Source of the DNA: an uncultured Acidimicrobiales bacterium
Lineage (GTDB): Bacteria > Actinomycetota > Acidimicrobiia > Acidimicrobiales > SHLQ01
Assembly: GCA_938038815.1 (NCBI GenBank)
Contig: CALHTF010000032.1
Location: forward strand, 62,001-126,000
Direction: 5' to 3'
DNA: 64,000 nucleotides
Every line of letters starts with the position of its first letter. Within the stretch, counting starts at the first letter, position 1. Shown here piece after piece: positions 16,281 to 27,000 of the stretch. The position numbers and the translations under genes are program-made. The notes beneath the pieces were generated by a model. It ran no database searches. It saw only the letters and a list, made by a program, of their open reading frames with translations, and had not been told where the DNA came from.

Positions 16281-17270
16281 TCAGCAGGAGCGAATCTTCT
16301 TGCCTCGGTAGCAGGAGTCATCGCCGGGGCCGGGGCGGTAGCGGTCTTTGCCTGGCCCGCCCTTCAACCGGTCGTCACCGTCGCCGCCCCGCAGCACGTC
16401 ACGGCCCGGACCGCCCTTGAGAACGTCGTTCCCCTCTTCGCCGACAACCACGTCATCGCCGCCGCCGCCGAGAACAGTGTCGTTTCCGGCCTCACCGTTG
16501 AGGGTCTCCGATGCATCGCTACCGATGATGGTGTCGTCGCCTTCGCCACCGATGCTCCACGGGAAACTGTTCTCGATATTGAAGAGACCACTCAGGTGAT
16601 CATTGCCTTCCCGACCAAACTGATGGTTTCCACCGACAATCGTGTCGTTGCCCGGCCCGCCATCGAGATCCCAGTGCCCGCCAAGCTTTTCCAGCTCGGA
16701 AGCCTCTTCATCGGTGAGCTCGACGGTCAGCAGGTCGTCGCCATCACCGCCGTTCAGCCAGTCTGGCAAGGAGAACCAGCACTCATCGATCGTTTCGATG
16801 ACCCAGGTCATCGTGTCGTCGCCTTCGCCGCCGGTCATCTGCCCCATACCGGACATCGTGTCGTTCCCCTCCTCACCGTGGAGGTGCTTCTCCGAATATG
16901 CCGGACGCTCCTGGCCCTCACAAGTGACGTCGGTGGTGATGATGTCGTCACCTGCTCCGCCGCCAACCCACCCCTTCCCGGGGCCATCGTTGATGAGGTC
17001 GTCTCCATCGCCGCCACAGATGATGTCGTATCCGCCGAGTCCGTTGATTACGTCGTCGTCTGGCGTGCCCAAGATGACGTCGTCACCTTCGGTGGGCAGT
17101 TCGCCGGCCGCGAGGTCGACGGTCACGCCTATCCGTTTGCAATTCGGCGCTGCATGTTGACTCCTTTGCGCCTCCGCCGGAGCGCCGGGCAGCACCAGCA
17201 CCGCGGCCAGCATGGCCACAAAAACGCCTAAAGTGAGCGCCGACTTCGGTTGAGACAGCAGGGGGGACAT
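16281..17270 (-). CDS. Secreted RTX-like calcium-binding repeat protein
   Basis: The protein has 329 residues with an N-terminal signal peptide (LTLGVFVAMLAAVLVLPGAPAEAQ). Many GGxGxDxI/L-type nonapeptides of the hemolysin Ca-binding class follow, such as GGDGDDLI, GGEGDDTM, GGDGDDLL and GGPGNDTI. A final block of back-to-back repeats (GGGGDDVV, GGPGRDVL, GGDGDDRL) lies at about 265-310. It has no catalytic domain. Scattered Cys, including a C-terminal RSC, suggest disulfides. It is probably a Ca-stabilised beta-roll at the cell surface or released; its role is unknown. Confidence 0.8.
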   Translation of the reverse strand: MSPLLSQPKSALTLGVFVAMLAAVLVLPGAPAEAQRSQHAAPNCKRIGVTVDLAAGELPTEGDDVILGTPDDDVINGLGGYDIICGGDGDDLINDGPGKGWVGGGAGDDIITTDVTCEGQERPAYSEKHLHGEEGNDTMSGMGQMTGGEGDDTMTWVIETIDECWFSLPDWLNGGDGDDLLTVELTDEEASELEKLGGHWDLDGGPGNDTIVGGNHQFGREGNDHLSGLFNIENSFPWSIGGEGDDTIIGSDASETLNGEAGNDTVLGGGGDDVVVGEEGNDVLKGGPGRDVLRGGDGDDRLKGGPGKDRYRPGPGDDSCYRGKKIRSC

Positions 17271-17520
17271 AAAAACTCTCGTTCTGTAGCGGTTGATAAC
17301 GGGGAAGTGGGTACGCCCTCATGTATGCGGCTGCTGTGACAATCAACCAAGCCGGTCGGACTCGACCCGTCACGCCAGCAAGGGCGAGATGAAGACGGCG
17401 TCCTATGCCGTAGGAGCGGAGCCGAAGTCGCGGAGCGCAGGCGGAACCGAGCAACACAGCACCAACAAATTACACATCGCAATGCATACTCTGCGCTGGC
17501 GTCGTTACTAAGCTGCGCCA

Positions 17521-19077
17521 ATGCCTGATCCAGCGACTTCACCGCACGGCGACGTTCAACCAGTGATCATCGGTGCAGGGCCGGCGGGCCTTACGGCGGC
17601 TTACCAACTGACCAAGGCCGGCGTCACCAGCACGGTGCTTGAAGCCGACTCGGTAGTGGGCGGAATTAGCCGCACGGCCGAGCGCAACGGCTGGCGATTC
17701 GACATTGGTGGTCACCGCTTCTTCACCAAGGTGAAAGTGGTCGAAGAGCTATGGCATGAAATCCTCGAAGACGACGAATTTCTACTGCGGCCGCGCATGA
17801 GCCGCATCTTCTACCAAGGCGACTTTTACGACTACCCCCTCAAGGCGATGAACGCCTTGCGCAACCTCGGCCCGGTCGAGGCCGTGCGCTGTGTACTCAG
17901 CTACGCGTGGGTCAGGGTTCGCCCGCCCGCCGACACGTCGAACTTTGAAGGCTGGACGGCTTCGAGGTTTGGTTGGCGGTTGTACGGCAAGTTCTTCAAG
18001 ACCTACACCGAGAAGGTCTGGGGGGTTCCCGCCGACAGCATTGAGGCCGACTGGGCCGCCCAGCGCATCAAGAATCTGTCGCTGTTTAGCGCCATCGTGA
18101 ACTCGCTGACCCCGAGCCGGAACCAAAAAGAGATCACCTCGCTCATCGAAGAGTTCGAGTACCCAAAGTTTGGTCCGGGAATGATGTGGGAGCGGTGCCA
18201 CGAACTGGTCGAGGAGGCTGGCAGCACCGTCGAACTCGAATCGCCGGTCGTGTCGATCAACCACGACGGCGGGGTTGCGACCTCGGTCGTCTCCAGCCAC
18301 GACGGCACCGAAACGACCCACGACTGCACCCACGTGCTGTCATCGATGCCGTTGCCGCTACTGGTCAAAGCAATGAACCCGGCACCACCCGCCGAGGTGG
18401 TTGCTGCCGCCGATGGTCTGAAGTTTCGCGACTTCCTCACCGTCGCCCTGGTGGTGCCCGAAGAAGACGGTTTCCCCGATAACTGGATCTACATCCATTC
18501 ACCCGAGGTCGAGGTCGGACGGGTACAGAACTTTGGCCAGTGGTCGGAGCATCTGGTCAAAGACGGCCGCACGTGTCTGGGGCTCGAGTACTTCGTGACC
18601 GAAGGCGACAACCTTTGGACCATGGACGACGACGACCTCATCGAGCTCGGCAAGGCTGAACTCGCCAAGCTGAACCTTCTCGACCCATCGCGAGTAACCG
18701 AGGGGTACGTGGTGCGGATGCCCAAGGCGTACCCGATGTACGACTCGACCTACGTCGATCACGTCGAGACCCTTAAGGGTTGGTTGGCCGAGCACGCCAG
18801 CAACGTGATGCCCGTTGGCCGCAATGGCATGCACAAGTACAACAACCAAGATCACTCGATGTACACCGCCATGTTGTCGGTCGAGAACATCCTCGGCGCC
18901 GATCACGACGTGTGGTCGGTAAATGTCGAGGAGGAGTACCACGAGACGGTGACCTCGACGCCCTCTGGTTCGAGCGACAGGAACGAAACCCCGACCGGAA
19001 CAACCCCGGTTATTTCGCTCACCGATCAGGGTCCCCGCACCGACGGCATCGCCGAGGCCTCCGCCCGGGTGATCTGA
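17521..19077 (+). CDS. FAD-dependent oxidoreductase of the UDP-galactopyranose-mutase/amine-oxidase type
   Basis: The protein has 518 residues. The N-terminal FAD site is clear (VIIGAGPAGLTAAYQL with G18xG20xxG23, then LEADSVVGGISRT). The IGGHRFFTK and KFFKTYTEKVWGVP segments are those seen in polysaccharide-locus FAD proteins related to UDP-galactopyranose mutase and protoporphyrinogen oxidase-like enzymes. It heads the surface-glycan operon, so a sugar-nucleotide or lipid-sugar modification is likely; true mutase activity is not shown. The disordered C-terminal 40 residues (TSTPSGSSDRNETPTGTT) are unusual. The next gene starts five bases after its stop. Confidence 0.82.
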   Translation: MPDPATSPHGDVQPVIIGAGPAGLTAAYQLTKAGVTSTVLEADSVVGGISRTAERNGWRFDIGGHRFFTKVKVVEELWHEILEDDEFLLRPRMSRIFYQGDFYDYPLKAMNALRNLGPVEAVRCVLSYAWVRVRPPADTSNFEGWTASRFGWRLYGKFFKTYTEKVWGVPADSIEADWAAQRIKNLSLFSAIVNSLTPSRNQKEITSLIEEFEYPKFGPGMMWERCHELVEEAGSTVELESPVVSINHDGGVATSVVSSHDGTETTHDCTHVLSSMPLPLLVKAMNPAPPAEVVAAADGLKFRDFLTVALVVPEEDGFPDNWIYIHSPEVEVGRVQNFGQWSEHLVKDGRTCLGLEYFVTEGDNLWTMDDDDLIELGKAELAKLNLLDPSRVTEGYVVRMPKAYPMYDSTYVDHVETLKGWLAEHASNVMPVGRNGMHKYNNQDHSMYTAMLSVENILGADHDVWSVNVEEEYHETVTSTPSGSSDRNETPTGTTPVISLTDQGPRTDGIAEASARVI

Positions 19078-19082
19078 GCACC

Positions 19083-20285
19083 ATGACCGCTGTCGACTCT
19101 GCGGCTGCGGCGACCGCTCGACCCACCCGCCCGTACTTCGATCGCATCAACGGACTGCGGGCGCTCGCCGCCCTTGCGGTGTTCTTTCACCACATTGGGT
19201 TCCAGACCGGCGCCACCTTCAACACCCGTATAGGCAATTTCCTTGGGCGGCTCGACGTCGGTGTGCCAATCTTCTTTGCCATCTCGGGATTTTTGTTGTT
19301 CCGGCCCCATGTTGTTGCGCTGTTCGACGAGACCGAGTTCGGTGATCTCAAGACGCTTTACCGCAAGCGGTTCTTCCGCATCTACCCGGCGTACTGGGTG
19401 GTGTTGGGCAGCATTGCGCTCACCGTCGGCCTTCGGGCCAAAGCCCAAGACACGGTGCTTCATGTGCTGTTGCTGCAGATCTACAAGGGCGAAGCATTTC
19501 TCGATGGGATGAGCCAGTCGTGGAGCTTGGCGGTTGAGGTTTCGTTCTACCTTCTGCTGCCGCTGTTCGCCCGATTTCTCCGGAGGGCAACCGAGTTCCA
19601 GCACGTGTCCGAACGGGCGATCGCCATCGGCGGTTACCTGGCGTTACTGATTGCCGGCAGCGTGGTGTGGCGGGTGTTCGTCTACGGGGTTGGGCTCGAC
19701 GACCGGGCCGTTTTCTGGCTGCCGGGCACCATCGATTACTTCGCGATCGGCATGGGCTTAGCCACCGTCTCGGCGTGGGCCGAGCGCAGCGACGTTGGTC
19801 GCCAGATCGCTGACGCTTTGGGCCGCAACGATCTGGTGTGGTGGCTGTCTGGACTCGCCATTCTGGTGTTTGTTTCGTACCAACTCGAGCTCGAACTCGG
19901 ACTCGACCGGGCAGCGTGGCACAAAGAGCTCTTCCGCCAAGCGGGTTATGGGGCGGTCACGCTGTGCGCACTGGTGCCGGCAACCTTCGGCGACTCATCG
20001 GGTGTCGTGCGACGGCTCCTCGCGTGGAAACCACTGGCGTGGCTCGGCACCATCTCGTACAGCTTCTATCTCTGGCACCTGGTGGTGATCGAGAAGTGGA
20101 TCGAATGGCGCGACCACGCAACGTCGCTCGGCTTCCTCGACTGGGCCACCGAAACCTTGTTGGGTGCCACGATGGCCGAGATCACCATCGGTAGCTTCAT
20201 CGTCACCACGATCCTCGCCGCCGTTACCTACCGACTCGTCGAGAAACCAACCCAGCAGTGGTCACGTTCGAAGGCCTCATCGTGA
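19083..20285 (+). CDS. Membrane acyltransferase (acyltransferase 3 family)
   Basis: The protein has 400 residues and about ten membrane segments. The family signature is present: RINGLRALAALAVFFHHIGF with the catalytic His, VGVPIFFAISGFLLFRP, RFFRIYPAYWVV, and SLAVEVSFYLLLP near mid-protein. Such proteins O-acylate sugars of surface polysaccharides from a cytoplasmic acyl donor. The ATG at 19083 follows the previous stop closely. Its stop overlaps the GTG of the next gene (GTGA), consistent with an operon. Confidence 0.88.
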   Translation: MTAVDSAAAATARPTRPYFDRINGLRALAALAVFFHHIGFQTGATFNTRIGNFLGRLDVGVPIFFAISGFLLFRPHVVALFDETEFGDLKTLYRKRFFRIYPAYWVVLGSIALTVGLRAKAQDTVLHVLLLQIYKGEAFLDGMSQSWSLAVEVSFYLLLPLFARFLRRATEFQHVSERAIAIGGYLALLIAGSVVWRVFVYGVGLDDRAVFWLPGTIDYFAIGMGLATVSAWAERSDVGRQIADALGRNDLVWWLSGLAILVFVSYQLELELGLDRAAWHKELFRQAGYGAVTLCALVPATFGDSSGVVRRLLAWKPLAWLGTISYSFYLWHLVVIEKWIEWRDHATSLGFLDWATETLLGATMAEITIGSFIVTTILAAVTYRLVEKPTQQWSRSKASS

Positions 20286-21676
20286 CCGATACGCTGATCG
20301 CCCGCGAAGCCGCAACCCCCGCTCCCACCGATCGGCGCGACCCCAACCGTCAGTGGTGGCGGCTCATCGGCCTCATCACGCTGCTCGGTCTCGCCGTGCG
20401 GGTTTGGTACATCCTTCAGTTCCGCCAAGATCCTTTCGTCAACCAACTGCCGAGTGGCCAACTGTACGAAACCACGGTGTGGGGCGATGGCCTGGTCTTT
20501 CACCAGCAAGCCAACATGCTCGCCGACGGTGAAGGCCTCATCTCGCCGCTGCCGTTCGAGTTGCAAGGCATCCGCCAAGAGTCGGCCGACCATCCGCCCG
20601 TCTACACGATTTTCCTCACCTTCTTCTCGATGCTCGGCGTGCGAAGCGAACTCGGCCACATGCTGGTCTCGGCGCCGCTCGGAGCGATGACCGCCGTGGT
20701 GTTTGGGCTCCTAGGCCGCCGGGTCGGCGGACCGACCGTCGGACTGATCGCTGCGCTCTTCGGTGCGCTCGACCCCAACATCTGGCCGTACCCGGGCTTC
20801 GTGCTGAGCGAGACGGTAACGATCCCGCTCGCCGGACTCGTGGCGCTGTTCTCGTACCGACTCTGGGACAACCCGTCGAAGCGAGAAGCCGCCGGCCTGG
20901 GGGTGATGTTGGGCCTAGCCATCCTCGCTCGAGCCGAGTTAGCGATCGTGGCGGTGGTGGGTGTTGTCCCGTTGGTGATGCTGCTGCGCCACATCGACTT
21001 CCGCCGAAAGGTCGCCCTTTTAACCCTCACCGCCCTCGTGTCGGGGGCCATCGTTGCCCCGTGGGTCGGGTACAACCTGAGCCGCTTTGACGAGCCCGTG
21101 TACCTGTCGATCGGCCTCGACTACTCGCTCGTGCAAGGCAACTGCGACGAGAGCTACTCCGACGACCTGCTCGGCTACTACTGGCTGAAGTGCCAAAGCC
21201 AAGCCCTTGAAGGAACCGGCCTCGACGTCGCCGACCAGGCCGTTGGCTCGTTGCGGTTGCGCGAGGTGGCGTTCAACTACATCGCCGACCATCCCAAACG
21301 GGCCACCCAAGCGGTGTTTGCCCGGGTCGGGCGCATCACTGGTGTGTTCCACCCCATGCAGCAGGCGCGACTCAACGCATTGATCGCCGGTCGCGAAAAT
21401 TGGGTCGCCAACGCCGCCGTGCTCACGTACTACCCGATGGCCTTGCTGTCGCTGCTCGGCGCCAGCATTCTTCGCCGTCGAGGGGTCCCGATCGTGCCGC
21501 TTGTCGGGTTGGTCGTGACCTCGATCATTGCGGTGGCCATGACCTTGGCCGTGCTGCGGTACCGGGCGTCGGCCCAGCCGGCCCTCGCGGTGCTCGCAGC
21601 CGTCGCGCTCGAGCGATTGTGGCGCATAGTCGACCAGGCGCGGGCCGAAGCCTCAGCGGCTCGCGCTGGCGGTTAG
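20282..21676 (+). CDS. GT-C fold membrane glycosyltransferase (ArnT/GT39/GT83-like)
   Basis: About 464 residues. The N-terminal membrane segment (LIGLITLLGLAVRVWYILQF) is followed by a periplasmic-loop GDGLVFHQQANMLADGEG and ADHPPVYTIFLTFFS, the D..HPP arrangement of polyprenyl-phosphate-sugar-dependent GT-C enzymes. At least eight more hydrophobic helices follow. It probably transfers a sugar from a lipid carrier on the outer face of the membrane. The start chosen is the GTG at 20282, which overlaps the previous stop and has AAGG upstream; a GTG at 20258 is also possible. Confidence 0.8.
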   Translation: MTDTLIAREAATPAPTDRRDPNRQWWRLIGLITLLGLAVRVWYILQFRQDPFVNQLPSGQLYETTVWGDGLVFHQQANMLADGEGLISPLPFELQGIRQESADHPPVYTIFLTFFSMLGVRSELGHMLVSAPLGAMTAVVFGLLGRRVGGPTVGLIAALFGALDPNIWPYPGFVLSETVTIPLAGLVALFSYRLWDNPSKREAAGLGVMLGLAILARAELAIVAVVGVVPLVMLLRHIDFRRKVALLTLTALVSGAIVAPWVGYNLSRFDEPVYLSIGLDYSLVQGNCDESYSDDLLGYYWLKCQSQALEGTGLDVADQAVGSLRLREVAFNYIADHPKRATQAVFARVGRITGVFHPMQQARLNALIAGRENWVANAAVLTYYPMALLSLLGASILRRRGVPIVPLVGLVVTSIIAVAMTLAVLRYRASAQPALAVLAAVALERLWRIVDQARAEASAARAGG

Positions 21677-21685
21677 GTTGTGGCT

Positions 21686-22414
21686 ATGTCGAGTGCGCCG
21701 CGGACGATCATCGTCATCCCCGCCTTTAACGAGGAAGAAGCCCTTCCCGATGTTCTCGCGCACCTGGCCACCGTGGTTCCTGACTACGACATCGTGGTGG
21801 TCGACGACGGATCCTCGGACTCGACCTATTCGGTTGCCCATGCATCGGGCGCCAACGCCCTGAAGTTGCCGTTTAACCTCGGCATCGGTGGTGCGCTGCG
21901 GGCCGGGTTTCGGTTCGCCTCCGAGAACGGGTACGACCGAGCGGTCCAGTTCGACGCCGACGGCCAGCACGAGGCCACCGAGATCGCCCGACTGCTCGCC
22001 GAAATCGACAACGGCGCCGACTTGGTAATCGGCAGCCGCTTTGCCGGCGTCGGCGACTACGAAGCCGGCCGCACGCGCACCGCCGGAATGGGAATCTTAC
22101 GGGTGCTGGTGCGCATGCTCAGCGGTCGCCGTTTCAGCGATACCTCGTCGGGCTTCCGAGCCATCAGCGCCGACCTGTTGGCCCACTTCGCCACCGACTA
22201 CCCGCTCGAATACATGGACTCGACCGAAACGCTCATCACGGCCTGTCGCCTCGGCTACGACGTTCGTGAAGTGCCGGTCACGATGCACCAGCGGGCCGGC
22301 GGCGAGCCGTCAAACCGCAACTTCAAACTGTTCTACAACTACGCCCGGCTACTCGTCGTGCTCGCAACCAGCGCCCGACGACGCCCGAACAGCATGGTGG
22401 TGAAACCGTCATGA
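21686..22414 (+). CDS. Family 2 glycosyltransferase, dolichol/polyprenyl-phosphate mannose synthase-like
   Basis: The protein has 242 residues. The GT2 core shows IVIPAFNEEEALPDVL, VVDDGSSDST (Asp40-Asp41), the DxD motif QFDADGQH (Asp90, Asp92), and IGSRFAG with a later TSSGFRAIS. There is no C-terminal membrane domain, as in soluble DPM1-type enzymes. It probably charges a polyprenyl phosphate with a hexose from a nucleotide sugar, which would supply the donor for the neighbouring GT-C enzymes. It overlaps the next gene by four bases. Confidence 0.88.
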   Translation: MSSAPRTIIVIPAFNEEEALPDVLAHLATVVPDYDIVVVDDGSSDSTYSVAHASGANALKLPFNLGIGGALRAGFRFASENGYDRAVQFDADGQHEATEIARLLAEIDNGADLVIGSRFAGVGDYEAGRTRTAGMGILRVLVRMLSGRRFSDTSSGFRAISADLLAHFATDYPLEYMDSTETLITACRLGYDVREVPVTMHQRAGGEPSNRNFKLFYNYARLLVVLATSARRRPNSMVVKPS

Positions 22415-22788
22415 GTACCGGCGCACACCTCCTGCTGATCGCGGTCACCGGAGGCACGATCTACGCCATCTTGCGGCTCGTACGTCGCCAGGTTCTTCGG
22501 GCCAAGTACTCGCTGTTGTGGGTCACGGTTGGGTTCAGCTTGCTGGTGGTGGCTGCCTGGCCGGCGCTGCTCGACCTCATCGCCGATTCGCTGGGCGTCA
22601 GCTACCAACCGGCGCTGTTCTTGATGCTGGCGGTCGCCTTCTTGTTGATCATCGTGGTGCACTTCTCGTTCGAGCTTTCGCGGCTCGAAAGTCGGGTCCG
22701 CACGTTGGCGGAAGAAACCGCCTTGCTCCGCCACGAAGCCGAGCTTGCCCTGGGCGACCATGCAGGCGAGACCACCGACGCCGATTAA
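22411..22788 (+). CDS. DUF2304 membrane protein
   Basis: The protein has 125 residues. Three hydrophobic stretches (LLLIAVTGGTIYAILRLV, SLLWVTVGFSLLVVAAW, ALFLMLAVAFLLIIVVHFSF) and a short C-terminal coiled coil (LSRLESRVRTLAEETALLRHE) match DUF2304. Members are routinely encoded right after a DPM-like GT2 and may act as its membrane partner; that role is inference. ATGA overlaps the gene before it, and TAATG links it to the gene after it. Confidence 0.85.
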   Translation: MSTGAHLLLIAVTGGTIYAILRLVRRQVLRAKYSLLWVTVGFSLLVVAAWPALLDLIADSLGVSYQPALFLMLAVAFLLIIVVHFSFELSRLESRVRTLAEETALLRHEAELALGDHAGETTDAD

Positions 22789-24041
22789 TGCTCACCCCGC
22801 GCCGCAAGACCACTGCCCCATCGGTGCAGCTCGACTCGACCGAGATCACCAAACTCGGCGATCTTGCTGCCTCGGCCGGGATCCAACGGATTCATATGCT
22901 GGCGTGGCGCGACCTCGCCGATGTCGAGGCGGGCGGTTCGGAGATTCACGCCGCGATGGTGGCCAAACTTTGGGCCCAAGCCGGCCTCGACGTCACGATG
23001 CGCACCAGTTGGGCGCAAGGCTCCCCCACCGAAGCCACCCGCGACGGCTACAAGGTGGTCCGCCGAGCCGGGCGCTACATGGTGTTCCCTCGGGCGGTGC
23101 TGTCCGAACTTGCTGGTCGACTCGGCCCCAAAGACGCGGTGGTCGAGATCTGGAATGGTGTGCCGTTTCTATCGCCGGTCTGGGCCCGCCAACCCCGCAT
23201 GGTCTTTCTGCATCACCACCACGACAAGATGTGGCCGCTCGTACTCGGACCCAAGCTCGCTCAAGTCGGCGTAACCCTCGAAACCAAGATCGCCCCGCCC
23301 TTCTACCGCAACACGCCGATCGTCACCCTCTCGAACTCGTCGCGCGACGAACTCGTCGAACACCTCGGATTCAGCCAACAACAGATGCACGTCGTGCCAC
23401 CCGGGGTCGACCCGCGGTTCTCGCCCGGCGAGAAAAGCCCCACACCGCTCATCGTGGCGGTCGGCCGGTTGATGACCTCGAAGCGCTTCGACATGTTGAT
23501 TCATCTGGTCGATCGGGTCCGGATGACCATTCCCGATGTCGAGTTGGCCATCGTGGGCGAAGGCTACGAACAGGACAACCTCGACGCCTTGGTCCGCAAC
23601 CTCGACGCCGAGTCGTGGGTGCACATGATGGGCAGCGTGTCCGACGACGAGTTGGTCGACCTGTACCGTCGGGCCTGGGTCGTCGCCAGCGCGTCGATCT
23701 CTGAAGGCTGGGGCATGACCCTGACCGAAGCCGCAGCCTGTGGCACCCCGTCGGTCGCCACCAGCATCGCGGGCCACCGCGACGCCGTCGACGATGGCGT
23801 CTCTGGCCTTTTGTCGACCAACGACGAAGAGTTCGTGGCGCACCTCGTGTCGATCTTGGGCGACGCAGACACTCGCCAAACCTTGAGCGACGGAGCGATC
23901 GGCCACGCCGGCCGATTCACGTGGGCCAACACCGCCCGCCAAGCGCTCGAGGTGCTCGTCGCCGATGCCCACACCAAGCAACAACGGTCCGGCGGCCTAG
24001 GCGCAAACCTGAGCAGGATCTCGGGCCTCGGACGCCGCTAA
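22788..24041 (+). CDS. GT4-type glycosyltransferase
   Basis: The protein has 417 residues in two Rossmann domains. The N-terminal ADVEAGGSEIHAAMVAKLW resembles the acceptor-side loop of GT4 enzymes. The C-terminal donor domain has VAVGRLMTSKRFDMLI, the ELAIVGEGYEQDNL strand, and SISEGWGMTLTEAAACGTPSVA with the EGxGxTxxEA nucleotide-sugar motif. It probably adds a sugar to a lipid-linked glycan on the cytoplasmic face. The start shares a base with the previous stop. A LHHHHDK stretch near 140 is a striking His run. Confidence 0.87.
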   Translation: MLTPRRKTTAPSVQLDSTEITKLGDLAASAGIQRIHMLAWRDLADVEAGGSEIHAAMVAKLWAQAGLDVTMRTSWAQGSPTEATRDGYKVVRRAGRYMVFPRAVLSELAGRLGPKDAVVEIWNGVPFLSPVWARQPRMVFLHHHHDKMWPLVLGPKLAQVGVTLETKIAPPFYRNTPIVTLSNSSRDELVEHLGFSQQQMHVVPPGVDPRFSPGEKSPTPLIVAVGRLMTSKRFDMLIHLVDRVRMTIPDVELAIVGEGYEQDNLDALVRNLDAESWVHMMGSVSDDELVDLYRRAWVVASASISEGWGMTLTEAAACGTPSVATSIAGHRDAVDDGVSGLLSTNDEEFVAHLVSILGDADTRQTLSDGAIGHAGRFTWANTARQALEVLVADAHTKQQRSGGLGANLSRISGLGRR

Positions 24042-24047
24042 GCCCCT

Positions 24048-27000
24048 ATGCCGCTCTGGTCGCGCCTCGATCGACACACCTCATCGCCCCGGCTCGACAT
24101 TGCGGTGCTGGCGGTCCTGTCGTACATCCCGCTGTTGCTCACCGCTCCCGGTGTCGTGGGCGCCGATACCAAGCCGTACCTGTACCTCGACCCGGCCAAG
24201 CTGCTTTCTGGCGCGCCCTACATGTGGCTAGAGAACGTGGGCATGGGAACCGTGCCCCACCAGAACATTGGCTACCTGTGGCCCATGGGCCCGTTCTTCT
24301 GGGTGTTCGACACGCTCGGTTTCCCCGACTGGGTAGCCCAGCGCCTCTGGCTCGCCACCATCATGTTCGCTGCCGGTCTGGGCGTGCGCTACATGCTTCG
24401 AGCGATCGGTTGGGCAAACGGGGGCATCCTCATCGCATCGATGGCGTACATGCTCAGCCCGTATCCGCTGTCGTACGTCGCCCGGATCTCGGTGCTGTTG
24501 CTGCCGTGGGCCGGTCTGCCATGGCTTGTTGGTCTGGCCGCCAAGGCGTTGCGTCACGGGGGGTGGCGCTACCCGGCCGGGTTCGCGCTGGCCACCATGA
24601 CGATCGGCGGCACCAACGCCACGTCGCTGTTGCTTATCGGGTTGGGGCCGGTCGCTTGGCTTATCCACCATTGGCTGACCGACGACGACATCACGATCGG
24701 ACGACTCGTGGCAACGGTGGTCCGCATCGGGGTTCCGACCGCGGCCACGGCCCTGTGGTGGGTGATCGGGCTTCAGGTCCAGGGTTCGTTTGGCCCGTCG
24801 GTGCTTCGTTACACCGAAACGTATCGAGCGGTCGCCGACTCCTCGACCGCCACCGAAGCGTTCCGCGGGCTCGGCTACTGGTTTTTCTACGGCAACGATG
24901 CCCTCGGCGCCTGGATCGAACCCAGCGACGACTACACCGCCCGCGTCCTGCTCATGATTCTGAGCTTCGGATTGCCGATCCTGGCGCTGGCCGCCGCGGC
25001 GATCACCCGGTGGCGCCACCGCAGTTTCTTTCTGGTGCTCATCGTGCTCGGCGGTTTCATCACCGTCGGCGGCCATCCGTACGAAGACGGTTCGCTGCTC
25101 GGCAACTGGTTCACCGAGTTCACCCGAACCGATACCGGCTTAGCGTTGCGAAGCACGCCTCGTGCGGCTCCTCTGCTCGTGCTGGGCACGTCGGTGCTGC
25201 TCGGCGCCGCGGTGGCGGCCTTCGCCCGTTGGCGACCGCCAGCCCAGTTGCCGCTGCGGCTGGGGGTGGGGCTGCTCATCATCGCCAACCTGCCTCCGCT
25301 GTGGACCGGCCAGATGGTGGCCAAGCAGCTGCAACGCCCTGAAGAGATCCCCGACTATTGGCGCCAGGCGATCGCCGAAGTCGACGCCCAGCCTCACGAC
25401 ACGCGAATCCTCGAGGTTCCCGGCAGCGACTTCTCGAGCTACCGATGGGGCAACACCGTCGAACCGATTACGCCCGGCCTCACCGATCGGCCCTACGTGG
25501 CCCGCGAGTTGGTGCCGTTCGGGTCCGAACCGGCCACCAGCCTGCTCATCGAACTCGACAAAGGCTTCCAGGAGGGCCTGTATTCCCCCGAGGCGTTTAC
25601 CCGGATCGCCCGCCTCATGGGAGTTGGCGACGTGGTCTTCCGAGGCGACCTTCAGTACGAACGCTTCCGCACCCCTCGACCGGTCGAAACGTTGCGCGAC
25701 CTTCGCACCACGCCCGGGCTCGAACAGCCGACGTTCTTTGGCGACGAAGGACCCAACGTGGCCGGCCCCGAACAGACCCTCATCGACGGGCTCGAACTGG
25801 GTCGAAACCACTCCGCTGATCTACCAGGCCAGGTAGCGGTGTTTCCCGTGGGCGACCCCCTACCGATCGTTCGCACCCGCACCACCGACCGACCGCTCAT
25901 CGTGGGCGGCGACGCCGCCGGACTCATCGACGCCGCAGCGTTCGGCCTCCTCGAGCGCGACCAGATGACGGTCTTCGCGGCAACGTTTGCCGACCGACCC
26001 GACGATCTCACCGCCTTAATCGGTCCGGCCGACAACAGCGCCACCTTGATCATCACCGACTCAAACCGCCGACAAGCCCGCCGGTGGGGCACGATCCGAG
26101 AAAACACCGGGTACATCGAGCGAGCCGACGAGGACCCAGCGATCGACCCAGGCGATTATCGCCTTGTGGTGTTCGACAACCCGTCGGCCGAGCTACAAAC
26201 CGTGGCGATCCACCAAGGCGCCACGATTACCGCTTCGAACTACGGCAACCCGGTCAGCCTGGTGGTCGACACCCGACCCGCACTTTCGGCCGACGGCAAC
26301 CGACGTACCGCGTGGCGAGTCGGCGCGTTCGACGACGTTCGCGGAGAATCGCTAGGGATCGAACTCGACGAGCCGACCACCGCCGACTCGGTCCGCCTGC
26401 TCCAGCCGGTGAACGGCGACCGCAACCGATGGATTACCCGAGCCCAGATAACCGTCGGCCGTACCGGCCAGCCCGACATTTCCTTTGTGGTCGACCTCGA
26501 CCGGACGTCTCGACGCGGGCAGGGCCAGGATTTTGCCGTGCCGATGGGAGCCAGCGCCATCGAAAACGTGAGCATCGAAATCCTGGCGACCAACATCGGC
26601 GAGCGCAGCAGCTACCTCGGCCTGAGCGGCGTGGGGTTCGCCGAGGTGGGTCTGGTCTCCGCAGGCGACTCGGTCCTGAACTTCTCCGAGATCATTCGAC
26701 TGCCGAGCGGACTGTTTGCGGCGGCCGACAACCTCGACGAGCGCCCGGTGGCGGTGACGCTAAACCGACAACGATCCGATCCTCGTGAGCCGGTGCGCAG
26801 CGACGGCGAAGTAGCGATGCACCGCCGGTTCGATCTTCCCGTCGAGATGGACTTTTCGATTCACGGCGAAGCGCGACTTAGCGCCGCGGCGACCGACAAG
26901 GCAGTCCTGGCGTTGCTTCGGTCCAACGACGGCCCGAACCAACAATTCCCGAGCGGCATGGTCACCACGAGTTCAAGCCGACTGGCTGGCGACTTCGACT

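Noticed and set aside
16364-17231. Long ORFs on + opposite the RTX-like gene
   Set aside because: They are antisense shadows of GGxGxD repeats, giving artificial Ser/Pro-rich or Val-rich translations.
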